Shown in pieces: positions 1-9,049 of a stretch of 64,000 nucleotides of DNA. Source of the DNA: a bacterium. Its GTDB lineage: Bacteria > CLD3 > SB21. The position numbers were made by a program, and so were the translations under genes. The stretch is from contig JABWCP010000004.1 of NCBI GenBank assembly GCA_013360215.1, positions 62,001-126,000 of the forward strand. The letters are read 5' to 3'. Each line of letters opens with the position of its first letter. Within the stretch, counting starts at the first letter, position 1. The notes under the pieces are model-generated. The model worked only from the letters and a program-made list of their open reading frames with translations. It was not told the DNA's origin and ran no database searches.

Positions 1-125
1 TAAGCTGGTTTATTATCCGAGTTACATGTCGAAGTAAACGGGAGCACTGCAATTTTTTTATTTTGTGCTGTGAGAGTGTATGTGGATATAAAAAACACCG
101 TTACAAAAATAAACCGTTTCATTCT

Positions 126-1658
126 TTAAGATCTCCATTTACGACCGTCTTTATTCAATAACTTATCCGCCGCTTCCGGTCCCCAAGAACCCGCAGCATA
201 ATTTGGAAACTCCGCTTTATTGTTTTTCCAATGTTCTAAAACCGGCATTACGAGCCACCACGCTACCTCGACCATATCTTTACGCATAAAAAGCGTTGCG
301 TCGCCGCGCATACAGTCGAGAATCAATCTTTGATAGGCTTCGGCAATTTCCACCTGAAACGCTTCTTTATAATTAAAATGCATATCTACCGACTGGAGCT
401 GCATTTCCGGACCCGGTACTTTGGCTTCAAAACTCATCGTAATACTTTCATCCGGCTGGATTTGTATCACCAGTACATTGGGCGCCACATCATCGGCCGC
501 CGTCTGAGTAAACATCATATGCGGTGTTCGTTTAAAAAAGATCGCTATCTCCGAATCACGTCGAGGCATTCTTTTTCCAGTCCGCAAATAAAACGGTACG
601 CCCGCCCAGCGCCAATTATCCACATAAAATTTTGCTGCAACATAGGTTTCGGTATTTGATTGAGGATCCACTTTGGGCTCGGTGCGATAGCCGGGAACCG
701 GTTTGCCATTGATCTGTCCGGCTCCGTATTGCCCGCGCACAAAATAATCATTCACCTGATCAGGTTTTACGGGGCGAATGGCGCGCATGACTTTGACGCG
801 CTCGTCACGTACAGCATTAGCATCAAATGTAGTAGGTGGCTCCATCGCAACGAGCGCCATGACTTGAAGCACATGATTTTGTATCATATCTCTCAAAGCG
901 CCGGCATTGTCATAATAACCGCCCCGATCTTCGACTCCCAAAGCTTCCGCCGCTGTTATTTGTATATGGTCTATATAATTGCGATTCCACAAAGGTTCAA
1001 AAATCCCGTTCGCAAAACGAAACGCCAATACGTTTTGAACGGTCTCTTTTCCGAGGTAGTGATCTATACGATAGACCTGCCATTCTTCGAAAGCTTTAGC
1101 CACTTCCGCATTGAGTGCACGCGCCGATTCGAGATCACGGCCAAATGGTTTTTCGATAATAATGCGTCGCCAGTAATTACCTCCGCGCACCTGTGACATA
1201 TTGTGTTCAGCCAACTTCTGACATATCGTAGCAAATACCGTAGGCGGCGTCGCGAGATAATAGATACGGTTATCATTACAGGCACGCGTCGCGCAGTTGT
1301 TTTTGATCAGCGAATCCATAGTTTGATACAATGCATTCTCATCAAAACCTCCGCCGACATAAAAGGAGTTTTGAACAAATTCATTCACGATTTTCGGATA
1401 TACGGCATCGGATTTGGCAAATTCACGCAATGCAGCGCTTACCATTTCGCGATATGCTTCGCTGCTCATCTCCGGTTTGCCGCATCCTATTACTGTGAAT
1501 TTCTCAGGAAGCAAACCTTCTTTGGCACTATTAAAAAGCGCCGGTAAAATTTTACGTCGCGCCAGATCACCGGAACCGCCGAAGATAATCACCGAACATG
1601 TGCCGGCACGCGCATCGGATTTGACCTGCCGCAAAGCTTCTGTGACGTGAGCTGCCAT
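126..1658 (-). CDS. zwf: Glucose-6-phosphate 1-dehydrogenase
   Basis: Oxidises glucose 6-phosphate to 6-phosphogluconolactone with reduction of NADP(+) (or NAD), the first oxidative pentose phosphate step, in the cytoplasm. The 510-residue length is normal for the family. The nucleotide-binding loop GGSGDLARRK is at residues 27-36, EKPFG at 169-173, and the active-site signature RIDHYLGKE, with its catalytic His and Lys, at 197-205. The ATG start has a strong GGAGG eight or so bases upstream. It lies 67 bases downstream of the metallophosphoesterase on the same strand and may be co-transcribed with it. The next enzyme, Pgl, is encoded 42 kb away at 43257-43985 rather than beside it, and no gnd is seen. 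The identification is secure from the active-site signature. Confidence 0.97.
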   Translation of the reverse strand: MAAHVTEALRQVKSDARAGTCSVIIFGGSGDLARRKILPALFNSAKEGLLPEKFTVIGCGKPEMSSEAYREMVSAALREFAKSDAVYPKIVNEFVQNSFYVGGGFDENALYQTMDSLIKNNCATRACNDNRIYYLATPPTVFATICQKLAEHNMSQVRGGNYWRRIIIEKPFGRDLESARALNAEVAKAFEEWQVYRIDHYLGKETVQNVLAFRFANGIFEPLWNRNYIDHIQITAAEALGVEDRGGYYDNAGALRDMIQNHVLQVMALVAMEPPTTFDANAVRDERVKVMRAIRPVKPDQVNDYFVRGQYGAGQINGKPVPGYRTEPKVDPQSNTETYVAAKFYVDNWRWAGVPFYLRTGKRMPRRDSEIAIFFKRTPHMMFTQTAADDVAPNVLVIQIQPDESITMSFEAKVPGPEMQLQSVDMHFNYKEAFQVEIAEAYQRLILDCMRGDATLFMRKDMVEVAWWLVMPVLEHWKNNKAEFPNYAAGSWGPEAADKLLNKDGRKWRS

Positions 1659-1725
1659 GAAGAGCCTCCAGATAAAAGTTATACTGTTATTTTAAATCAA
1701 TATGATTACAAATAATCATCCGTTT

Positions 1726-2904
1726 TTAAGCACAACGGAGTGTGATCACGGTGATTTCGGGTGGAGAACCGATACGCATTGGCGGGCCCCAATAACCGGT
1801 TCCGCGATTGACATACACCCACATATTTTCATGCCGATGCAGTCCTTTCAAATACGGTTGTGCCATCGCCGCCAATAGATTACCCGGAAAAAATTGTCCG
1901 CCGTGTGTGTGTCCTGACAGCTGCAAATCAAAACCCGCTGCCGATGCTGCCGGCGCACTTTTAGGTTGATGCGCAAGCAATATTCGCGAATAATCTGATG
2001 ATGTGCCATCAATAGCTTTTACAGGATCGGATAAGTGCCCGGGAATAAAATCCGTTGCCCCATAATCCGTTATACCGGCGAGACAAATCTGCTGATTTTC
2101 GCGATGAATAAGACGGTGTTCATTGAGCAATACATCAAATCCTAATCTTTTAGCTTCATCACACCAAGCTTTTGCCCCGGAGTAATACTCATGATTACCT
2201 GTGACAAAAAAAACACCATGCGGCGCTTGAAGTTGCTTCAGTGGTTCCACTTCCTCACGAAGCCAAGCTACCGTACCGTCAACCAAATCGCCGGTGAACG
2301 CCACTAAGTCAGGTTTTTGCGCCATTACATGATCGGTAACACGCTGGACAAATTCGCGCTTAATAGTCGGTCCCACATGAAGGTCGGAAAACTGTACGAT
2401 CCGAAATCCATCGAAATTTTTAGGTAGATTTTGAAGCGGTACTTCAATCGCTTCAACTACCGGGTCATTGTGCGCCTTAAAAATACCATACCCCGCAACC
2501 GCCGTACAAAAACCGGCCACACCGAGATTTACACTTTGAATGAGAAACTGTCTTCGGGTTTCGTCTGTAACGGTTTCATTGGGTTTTGTGAACAGCCATG
2601 TAAAACCATGGTGCAACCATCCACCTACATCCCGAAGTAAAAATGCAACTAATAGGAGACTGAACAATCCAAGACTCGAATATCCGCACCACAGCAGAAC
2701 ATCCAAACTTATGCTTTCGTGCTGACGCTGCAATACCATCATAAATCCGCCAAGCGGCAAAAGACATAAAACAGCGATCACTATCCATCCGATATAGACC
2801 GGTAAACCAAAATGAGCCATAGCCGGTACGATGCGGCGACCTACATACCAATAACCTGACATAACGATGGCCGTCCACGTCAGAAAAAACCAGATAAATC
2901 GCAT
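1726..2904 (-). CDS. Membrane-anchored calcineurin-like metallophosphoesterase (YkuE type)
   Basis: A 392-residue two-part protein. Residues 1-100 are hydrophobic and probably form three or four membrane helices. Residues 165-392 are a calcineurin-like phosphoesterase with all the usual metal-ligand motifs: FSDLHVG (Asp174, His176), TGDLVDG (Asp206), GNHE at 236-239, LLAHQP near 309-314 and GHTHGGQ at 331-337. Between the halves, TRRQFL at about 116-121 is followed by a hydrophobic stretch, a twin-arginine-like pattern in an internal position. The closest known type is YkuE-like hydrolases that act on lipid or cell-wall phosphates; the substrate here is unknown. The catalytic domain probably faces the periplasm, which is inference. 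It is followed by zwf on the same strand. The family call is secure, the specific function is not. Confidence 0.88.
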   Translation of the reverse strand: MRFIWFFLTWTAIVMSGYWYVGRRIVPAMAHFGLPVYIGWIVIAVLCLLPLGGFMMVLQRQHESISLDVLLWCGYSSLGLFSLLLVAFLLRDVGGWLHHGFTWLFTKPNETVTDETRRQFLIQSVNLGVAGFCTAVAGYGIFKAHNDPVVEAIEVPLQNLPKNFDGFRIVQFSDLHVGPTIKREFVQRVTDHVMAQKPDLVAFTGDLVDGTVAWLREEVEPLKQLQAPHGVFFVTGNHEYYSGAKAWCDEAKRLGFDVLLNEHRLIHRENQQICLAGITDYGATDFIPGHLSDPVKAIDGTSSDYSRILLAHQPKSAPAASAAGFDLQLSGHTHGGQFFPGNLLAAMAQPYLKGLHRHENMWVYVNRGTGYWGPPMRIGSPPEITVITLRCA

Positions 2905-2930
2905 TAATTAGTATCCGATAATTTTGATTC

Positions 2931-2965
2931 TAAAAAATAAGGTCGGATGGATCATCCGACCTTTT
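2931..2965 (-). terminator. Rho-independent terminator of the peptide-binding-protein operon
   Basis: A perfect 10-bp stem AAGGTCGGAT / ATCCGACCTT (2939-2948 and 2954-2963) with a 5-base loop. On the minus strand it is followed by a T-rich tract, the complement of 2932-2938. It lies just past the stop codon at 2990, so it ends the transcript reading leftwards through the two substrate-binding proteins. A shorter T run also follows on the plus strand. Confidence 0.85.
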
Positions 2966-2989
2966 ATTACTTTCAGAAATTCTATTCGT

Positions 2990-4594
2990 TTACTGTTTGA
3001 TCCAGGTTTTTTCAAAACGACGCGTAGCACTGGCATGAAGCTCAAATCCCATGACATTGTCTCGCATAGGAACAATCGTCAACGCATGAGCGATCGTTAC
3101 CCATGGAAAATCTTTATTAAATACTTCGCATGCTTTTTTATATATATCAGCACGTGCATTGGGATCAAAAGTTTGACGACCGCGTTTTATAAGATTATGC
3201 ATTTCTTCGGATGCATAAAACGATACGTTGGTAGACGATTGTTGTTTGGTAATATCTTTATCTAAAAGTGGATAAAAGAAAAAGTGCGGATCCGGTGCAT
3301 CGCCGACCCATCCGGAAACAGACATCTCATGTTCCCCACGCCCGCGCCGACGTAAAAATTCGCCCCAGTTTGATATTTTTTCTTCTTCCGCGGTTATACC
3401 TACAGCTTTAAGATCGTTGATGATCAGTTCCGCAGCTAAAGGCGGGTTGGGCATATAATCGCGAACCAGCGGCAAACCCCATAGTTTGCATTTGAATCCG
3501 TTTGGAAAACCGGCTTCTTTGAGCAGTTGTTTGGCGCGTTCCGGATCATAAGGTGCTGCCTGTATCTGATCATTGTGACCTAAAAGAGTAGGAGGAACCG
3601 GGTTTTTGGCCTGGCTACCGAGTTGTGCAAATACTTCGCGTACAATCCGTTCTTTGTTGATCGCCAATACGATTGCCTCTCGCACTTTGGGATTATCAAA
3701 TGGCTTTTTTCTCATATTCATACCTACATAAGCCACATTCATACCGGGCTGTTTGGTTACTTTTACTCCGGGAGTTTTTTCGATATCCGCGAGATCCTTT
3801 TGAGTCGGCAAACCCATCATATTGATCACCCCCGATTTCAATGCAAGCCAACGTTCATGCGGATCAGGTACAGGTCTGAAGATCACCGTATCAAGATAGG
3901 GACGCCCGTGCCAATACCCATCAAAAGCGGCTGTACGCACTGACCCGTCCGCATCCCAGCTGACAAATTTGAAAGGACCGGCGCCGACGGGATTTTTGCT
4001 AAATTCTGCGCCGTATTTTTGTACGGCCGCAGGACTTACTATGGCTAAAAAATTGAGCGACAAGATATTGAGAAATGTTGCATCGGCTTTTTGTAAAACG
4101 ATTTTTACCGTAGAATCGTTTATGGCTTCGATGGATTGAAAAATATTGTCCATATTAAAGTTTTTCCAAAGCGCATAGCCGCTGCTGCTTTCCCCTTCGC
4201 CGCCCGATTTTTGTCGTTCAAATGTAAAAACAACAGATTGCGCGTTGAACGGCGTACCGTCATGAAAAGTCAATCCTGTTTTTAGGTTGAATGTATAAGT
4301 ACGGCCATCCAAAGAAATCTTCCATGATTTGGCAAGTCCCGGATCCAATGCAATTTTGCCGGCACGTTGAATGATCAAACCTTCAAAAAGATTTCCTACT
4401 ATAATAGAAGATTCCGTTTCCTCCACAAACGCCGGATCAAGTGTTACCGGGGGGCCGTTCTTACCATAGATCACTGTACCGCCATATTGCGGTGTGTCTC
4501 CGGTTGCATCACTTACAGCATCGTTTTTTTTACAGGCCGTTGTAAATACAAGTGCCACCGCTAAAACGATCTGAAATAAGGATCGTTGATTCAT
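2990..4594 (-). CDS. ABC-transporter substrate-binding lipoprotein, peptide family 5 (copy 2)
   Basis: An extracytoplasmic oligopeptide/dipeptide-type binding protein (SBP_bac_5 family) of 534 residues. The chosen ATG at 4594 gives a lipoprotein signal ending in TTAC with Cys21 as the lipidation site, and has AAAGGA upstream. The open frame extends further 5' but would then overlap the upstream gene. Typical family segments are the GGT..YG..GPPVTLDP stretch near the mature N terminus, FHDGTPF, and PVGAGPFKF. It is an obvious paralogue of the gene immediately upstream (4656-6266), 61 bases apart, so the pair is a tandem duplication. No permease or ATPase gene lies nearby, so it must use components encoded elsewhere or have another role. 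The ligand is unknown. Confidence 0.9.
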   Translation of the reverse strand: MNQRSLFQIVLAVALVFTTACKKNDAVSDATGDTPQYGGTVIYGKNGPPVTLDPAFVEETESSIIVGNLFEGLIIQRAGKIALDPGLAKSWKISLDGRTYTFNLKTGLTFHDGTPFNAQSVVFTFERQKSGGEGESSSGYALWKNFNMDNIFQSIEAINDSTVKIVLQKADATFLNILSLNFLAIVSPAAVQKYGAEFSKNPVGAGPFKFVSWDADGSVRTAAFDGYWHGRPYLDTVIFRPVPDPHERWLALKSGVINMMGLPTQKDLADIEKTPGVKVTKQPGMNVAYVGMNMRKKPFDNPKVREAIVLAINKERIVREVFAQLGSQAKNPVPPTLLGHNDQIQAAPYDPERAKQLLKEAGFPNGFKCKLWGLPLVRDYMPNPPLAAELIINDLKAVGITAEEEKISNWGEFLRRRGRGEHEMSVSGWVGDAPDPHFFFYPLLDKDITKQQSSTNVSFYASEEMHNLIKRGRQTFDPNARADIYKKACEVFNKDFPWVTIAHALTIVPMRDNVMGFELHASATRRFEKTWIKQ

Positions 4595-4655
4595 AAATAC
4601 ATCCTTTCGGTATGAATGATGTAGTATGGAAATAATTTTTCCAATCACGCTATGG

Positions 4656-6266
4656 TTAGGATTTGACCCACACATTTTTCAGATTACGCGTATAACTTGC
4701 ATACGGGTTAAAATTCATTACTTCACGCCGACGCGGAATCACAATTTGCGTATGTGCGATGGTAAACCAAGGTACATCACGTTGGAATATTTGACACGCG
4801 TTTTTATATAGCTGATCACGCTCTTCCGTTTTTGTAGCTGCTTTAGCTTTAAGCAAAACGCGATACATTTCGTCGTTATCATAAAAAGCGCTGTTTCCGG
4901 TTCCTTTTTGACGCACGGTGGTTTTGGATAAGAGAGGATAAAAGAAATTATCGGGATCTGGAATATCGGCAATCCAACCTCCGATCAACAAATCGTAATC
5001 ACCGAGATAGGTATCCTGAATATATGTCTCCCACGGCGGAGTAACTACCTCGATCTCAATACCTACTTTTTCCAATTCACTACGAATCATTTCAACGGCT
5101 TTTTCCGGGTGCGGCATGTATTCCCTAGGCAAAGGTACATTCCACAATTTCAGTTTGAGGTTTCTTTTATATCCGGCTTCTTTCAGAAGCCTTTCTGATT
5201 CTGCCGGATTATATGGTGTTGGGCGAAGATCGTCATTATAACCGAGCATACCCGGAGGTATGGGGTTTTTTGCCGGCACACCAAAACTGCCATAAATAGC
5301 TTGAACCAGTTTTTCACGATTGATCGCATAAGCTACGGCTTTTCGCACACGAATGTCTGACATGGGCTTTTTGCTCATGTTCATTGCCAAAAAAGAGACA
5401 TTGGCGCCGGGTTGTTTAAATTGAATAATTTGCTCATTGCGTTTGACTCGAGCCAGCATGTCAAACGGCGGCGGTTCGATCAAATGAAATTCACCTTGTT
5501 CCAAACGCGCAATTCGTTTCTCCGGGTCGGGCTCACTCAAAAATCGTATGGTGTCCAAATAAGGACGCTCTCCCCAATAATTAGGATTGGCTACAAGTGA
5601 AAGATCATTCCAATCGCTGGAAACGCTCATCATGAAAGCGCCTGTACCTACGGGATGCTTTTCAAAGTCCGCACCGTATTTTTCCACAGCCGTAGGACTT
5701 ACTATAGCCAAAAACTGCATACTCAGAATTTTCAAAAAAGTAGCATCTGCACGGTGAAGTTTGAATTGTACCGTTGAATCATTGACGGCGCGGACTTCTC
5801 GAATGAGTTCATCCATATTAAAATTGATCCAGTTAGAAAACTGGTCAGCGGAGCGACGGGCACCCTTTTTTTGGCGATCCAAACTATATAAAACTGCTTT
5901 GGCATCAAACGGTGTCCCGTCGTGAAAACGTACGCCGCTTTGAAGATTAAACGTATAGCTTAATCCGTCTACGGCGATGATCCACGATTTGGCCAGCCCT
6001 GGCACAACATCCACATTACCCGGTTGGAGGCGCACTAAGGTTTCAAAAATATTATCGGTCAGAATAGAGGATTCCGTCTCCGCAACTTTGGCCGGATCTA
6101 GTGTGACCGGCGGACCATGTTTACCGTAGAGTAATGTACCTCCAAAGCGAGGTTGATTATCGGAAACAGTATTTACGTTTTCTTTTTTGGAACATCCGCT
6201 CACAAAAAAGAACATAAACGATAATATCAGTAACAAAAAACGGAAGAGGATTTTATAATTCGGCAT
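4656..6266 (-). CDS. ABC-transporter substrate-binding lipoprotein, peptide family 5 (copy 1)
   Basis: A 536-residue SBP_bac_5 protein. Residues 1-25 form a hydrophobic lipoprotein signal with lipobox VSGC and Cys25 as the predicted lipidated residue. The mature part carries the same GGTLLYGKHGPPVTLDP, FHDGTPF and PVGTGAF segments as the next gene, showing tandem duplication. It begins 11 bases after the stop of the 923-residue unknown gene, so both very probably share one message. In FCB bacteria such lipoproteins may sit at the outer face of the inner membrane and feed an Opp/Dpp-like permease; none is in the window. Binding of peptide is the family norm, but members also bind nickel, haem or oligosaccharides, so the ligand is left open. 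Confidence 0.9.
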   Translation of the reverse strand: MPNYKILFRFLLLILSFMFFFVSGCSKKENVNTVSDNQPRFGGTLLYGKHGPPVTLDPAKVAETESSILTDNIFETLVRLQPGNVDVVPGLAKSWIIAVDGLSYTFNLQSGVRFHDGTPFDAKAVLYSLDRQKKGARRSADQFSNWINFNMDELIREVRAVNDSTVQFKLHRADATFLKILSMQFLAIVSPTAVEKYGADFEKHPVGTGAFMMSVSSDWNDLSLVANPNYWGERPYLDTIRFLSEPDPEKRIARLEQGEFHLIEPPPFDMLARVKRNEQIIQFKQPGANVSFLAMNMSKKPMSDIRVRKAVAYAINREKLVQAIYGSFGVPAKNPIPPGMLGYNDDLRPTPYNPAESERLLKEAGYKRNLKLKLWNVPLPREYMPHPEKAVEMIRSELEKVGIEIEVVTPPWETYIQDTYLGDYDLLIGGWIADIPDPDNFFYPLLSKTTVRQKGTGNSAFYDNDEMYRVLLKAKAATKTEERDQLYKNACQIFQRDVPWFTIAHTQIVIPRRREVMNFNPYASYTRNLKNVWVKS

Positions 6267-6277
6267 GTTGTAAGTAA

Positions 6278-9049
6278 TTATGATATCGGTTGAAGTTGAA
6301 GTTCAAAAGGCATGAGTTGAGCTGCGCTATCCATCTTGATGCGGGCGTATTCGATGATTTCCTGATTTTCGAGCGACTGCTCTTTTAGACCGTCTGCTGC
6401 GATGACATACTTATTCGTCGCTAAAGCTTCTTTGATAAATGTCATTGAACTGAATGTTTCAGACAAAATACTGCTGAGCGTTATCAAATAAAACTGACGG
6501 TACAATTCGGATTTGCCGAGCGCTTCGATTTCATTTCGCGCACTTTTGAGGTAATCAGGAAATTTCCCGGGTTCGATCGTATACGTTTTTTCCGCTTCTT
6601 CTCCGGTTTCCGGATCGATCATCGGTTTTCCGTTTTTGTCTTTTTTGATCACCTTGACATCAATTTTTCCATACGTACCGGCAAAAGCCTTTTGTAAGAT
6701 ATCATGAAGCGGCAATGGTTCACGTTGTGCCGCTACACCGAGATCGGCACGCAGCCTTTCGACAAGCTGCCGCACACCCAACTCAACGCGCAACTCATTG
6801 GACCGCAGTTTAGTCGATGAATAACTTAATAAAGCCACGGCTTCATCGGACAGTCCGAGCGCTTTTTGATAAAACGCCGTTTCATCTTTTATGGTACGAT
6901 TGACAAAACCGAGCAACTGCTCTCGGGCGTCTACTTGTTTACGCAGGGTGGACACGTCTATGTTTTCACGCGCTTCTTTGTATTCGTATTGTTCAAGAAT
7001 ACGATTGGGGTCAATATTTTTTATACCGCGTAAAAGTTCCGTCTGTGTCATTTTGATCAGCGGACGTTTACCTTTACGGCGCAATTCGTGCACCTCCATA
7101 TCCCAACCGGACGCAACAAACTGAGCAACGAGAATACTCCGCACTTTTTCATACTTACCATAATAGCCAGCGGCAAACTTTCCTTCGCTTTCCAGTTCTC
7201 GTTTTTCCCGATCTTCTTCATTAGAAACAACGTCGAGAAACTTGTCATCAATGATCTTATAAACTTTCTGTCGCAATTCGGTACGTGCAACATCAATCTC
7301 TTCTTGCGTATGTTCTCTTTTGTAGATGTAATCAAAGAGAATCTGATCATCCAAAAGACGGAGTGCTTGGGCTAATTCGCGATTATTGAGATAGTGATAC
7401 AAAATGATCCATTGTTCTTCAAACGGACGACTTTTAAGCGGTGTTTGTTTTTCCTTTTCGGGCACAACTGCGTTTTGTTTATCAAACCCGTTATAATACA
7501 ACGTCTCACGGTCGGTGTGTGAACCGTCAAACTCATACCGAAGTTTTTTGATTTCCTGAAACAATGTCAGACGGCGCGTAAAGCTGTAGGTCAGCGAAAG
7601 ACGGCCTGCAAGTACTTTGATCAATTGATCCGAAACGATGTCGCCCAGTTCGTGCACCAAAAGTGCGGCCACATAAAACGACATGAGCGCGGAGGCGTGA
7701 CGTTTTTCAGCGGCACGCTCGATAAACATTTCGTGAATAAGAGGGAAGTCCGTCTGATCCGTAAGATACGCCCGGAAAAGATCGTGAACACGTTCAAACC
7801 CTTCCAAGGACGCCGTATTGCTCATCATACGATTAAAAACAAAACGCACTTCAAGATCAGGTACGCGCGCGCGATATTGCGCAGGAAGATTTTGCATCAC
7901 CTTGTCGCTGTTGATCGTCTCAATATCAAGCTTGATTTCCCGGCAAAACATTTCAACAACCGCTTCATCCACTTCGACGTTATTTTTGACGGCGCCAAGC
8001 AGTTTTCCGAACGCGTACATTACATAATGTTTCATTTTCGGTGAATACGAGCGCACAATGTCCAACGTTTTTTCAAAAAGCGATACCGTTTTCGTATCGG
8101 TCATTATTTTGAAAAGACGACGTTCGTCAAAATAATAGTAGATCAATCCCTCAAGCTCTTCGTACGCGGTAAGTTCACGCACAATGGCGTTTTGTGCGTT
8201 TTCGCTCAACGATTCGCCTTTTTGCTGTTGAACGATCTGCAACGTTTTTTGAATTTCCGTTTTTAAAGATTTATCGGCGTCTTGTATTTCTTTCGTCAAT
8301 TCTGCATTGGCCTGAAGCGACTTGGTAAAATCATAAAGATCGGGCAGTACGGTTTCGGATTCACCCACTTCTTTGAGACGATCATATAAGAAATCTACGA
8401 CGTAGTCTGAAAAGCCATATGTTTCAACCGCATCACGAATAATAGACTTAAAAAAAACAGGATACACATCGGTATCCAGATCTAATTTACCGCCCCATCC
8501 GTCATGCACTTTTTTATAACCGGCGAGATATATTTTATCTGCAAAATGCGCAAAGTGATGCATCAGATTAACCATCGCACCGACATCGTTCTTTTTACTG
8601 ATAAATGCGGCATAGAGCGAAATCACACGCATAAAGCGATCAACGTCGTCATCCGCATCAAGAAACGGCTGGAACACCGAAAAAATGGAACGCGCTACCT
8701 GCACTTGATCATCAATAAAGTGGGATGGAGATGCCAACTCAATTTCTTTACCGCGAAACCAAAATTCATCAACGTCGGAAACCGCGTGACCGTGCTGTAA
8801 CATGAGATCAAACACCTTCATATACAGCACGCGTTGGGTGATAAAAAGCGAAGGCAACGAATCGTACCCTTTACGGATATTCCCGCTTTCCTCAAGTGTG
8901 ATAAGGATATTCATCAACGCTTTGAAAGCCGGTTTTGCATTCGCATCGCTTATACCGATGCGTTCAGTAAGCTGCGCTATATAGTCTTCATAAATGGTTT
9001 TGACCTGATCGTCAACACCGACGGTCAGGATATGCTTAATATCTATCAT
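6278..9049 (-). CDS. Large protein of unknown function, coupled to an acyl-CoA synthetase gene
   Basis: I do not recognise this 923-residue protein. It has no signal peptide, no clear membrane segment, no P-loop and no Cys/His metal cluster. The sequence is charged and looks mainly alpha-helical, with Lys/Glu-rich segments around residues 240-300 that may form a coiled coil. The region near residues 820-845 has a DKNGKPMIDPETGEE-like hydrophilic turn. Its ATG overlaps the TGA of the acyl-CoA synthetase (ATGA at 9046-9049), which implies translational coupling, and the first peptide-binding lipoprotein starts 11 bases after its stop. The genomic context therefore suggests a cytoplasmic partner in fatty-acid activation or lipid handling, but this is inference only. 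The frame is long and undisturbed, so it is surely a real gene. Confidence 0.85.
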   Translation of the reverse strand: MIDIKHILTVGVDDQVKTIYEDYIAQLTERIGISDANAKPAFKALMNILITLEESGNIRKGYDSLPSLFITQRVLYMKVFDLMLQHGHAVSDVDEFWFRGKEIELASPSHFIDDQVQVARSIFSVFQPFLDADDDVDRFMRVISLYAAFISKKNDVGAMVNLMHHFAHFADKIYLAGYKKVHDGWGGKLDLDTDVYPVFFKSIIRDAVETYGFSDYVVDFLYDRLKEVGESETVLPDLYDFTKSLQANAELTKEIQDADKSLKTEIQKTLQIVQQQKGESLSENAQNAIVRELTAYEELEGLIYYYFDERRLFKIMTDTKTVSLFEKTLDIVRSYSPKMKHYVMYAFGKLLGAVKNNVEVDEAVVEMFCREIKLDIETINSDKVMQNLPAQYRARVPDLEVRFVFNRMMSNTASLEGFERVHDLFRAYLTDQTDFPLIHEMFIERAAEKRHASALMSFYVAALLVHELGDIVSDQLIKVLAGRLSLTYSFTRRLTLFQEIKKLRYEFDGSHTDRETLYYNGFDKQNAVVPEKEKQTPLKSRPFEEQWIILYHYLNNRELAQALRLLDDQILFDYIYKREHTQEEIDVARTELRQKVYKIIDDKFLDVVSNEEDREKRELESEGKFAAGYYGKYEKVRSILVAQFVASGWDMEVHELRRKGKRPLIKMTQTELLRGIKNIDPNRILEQYEYKEARENIDVSTLRKQVDAREQLLGFVNRTIKDETAFYQKALGLSDEAVALLSYSSTKLRSNELRVELGVRQLVERLRADLGVAAQREPLPLHDILQKAFAGTYGKIDVKVIKKDKNGKPMIDPETGEEAEKTYTIEPGKFPDYLKSARNEIEALGKSELYRQFYLITLSSILSETFSSMTFIKEALATNKYVIAADGLKEQSLENQEIIEYARIKMDSAAQLMPFELQLQPIS

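Noticed and set aside
330-1547. Long open frames on the strand opposite zwf
   Set aside because: They have no recognisable motif, are nested inside a secure gene and mirror its codon structure; similar shadows occur opposite most genes here.
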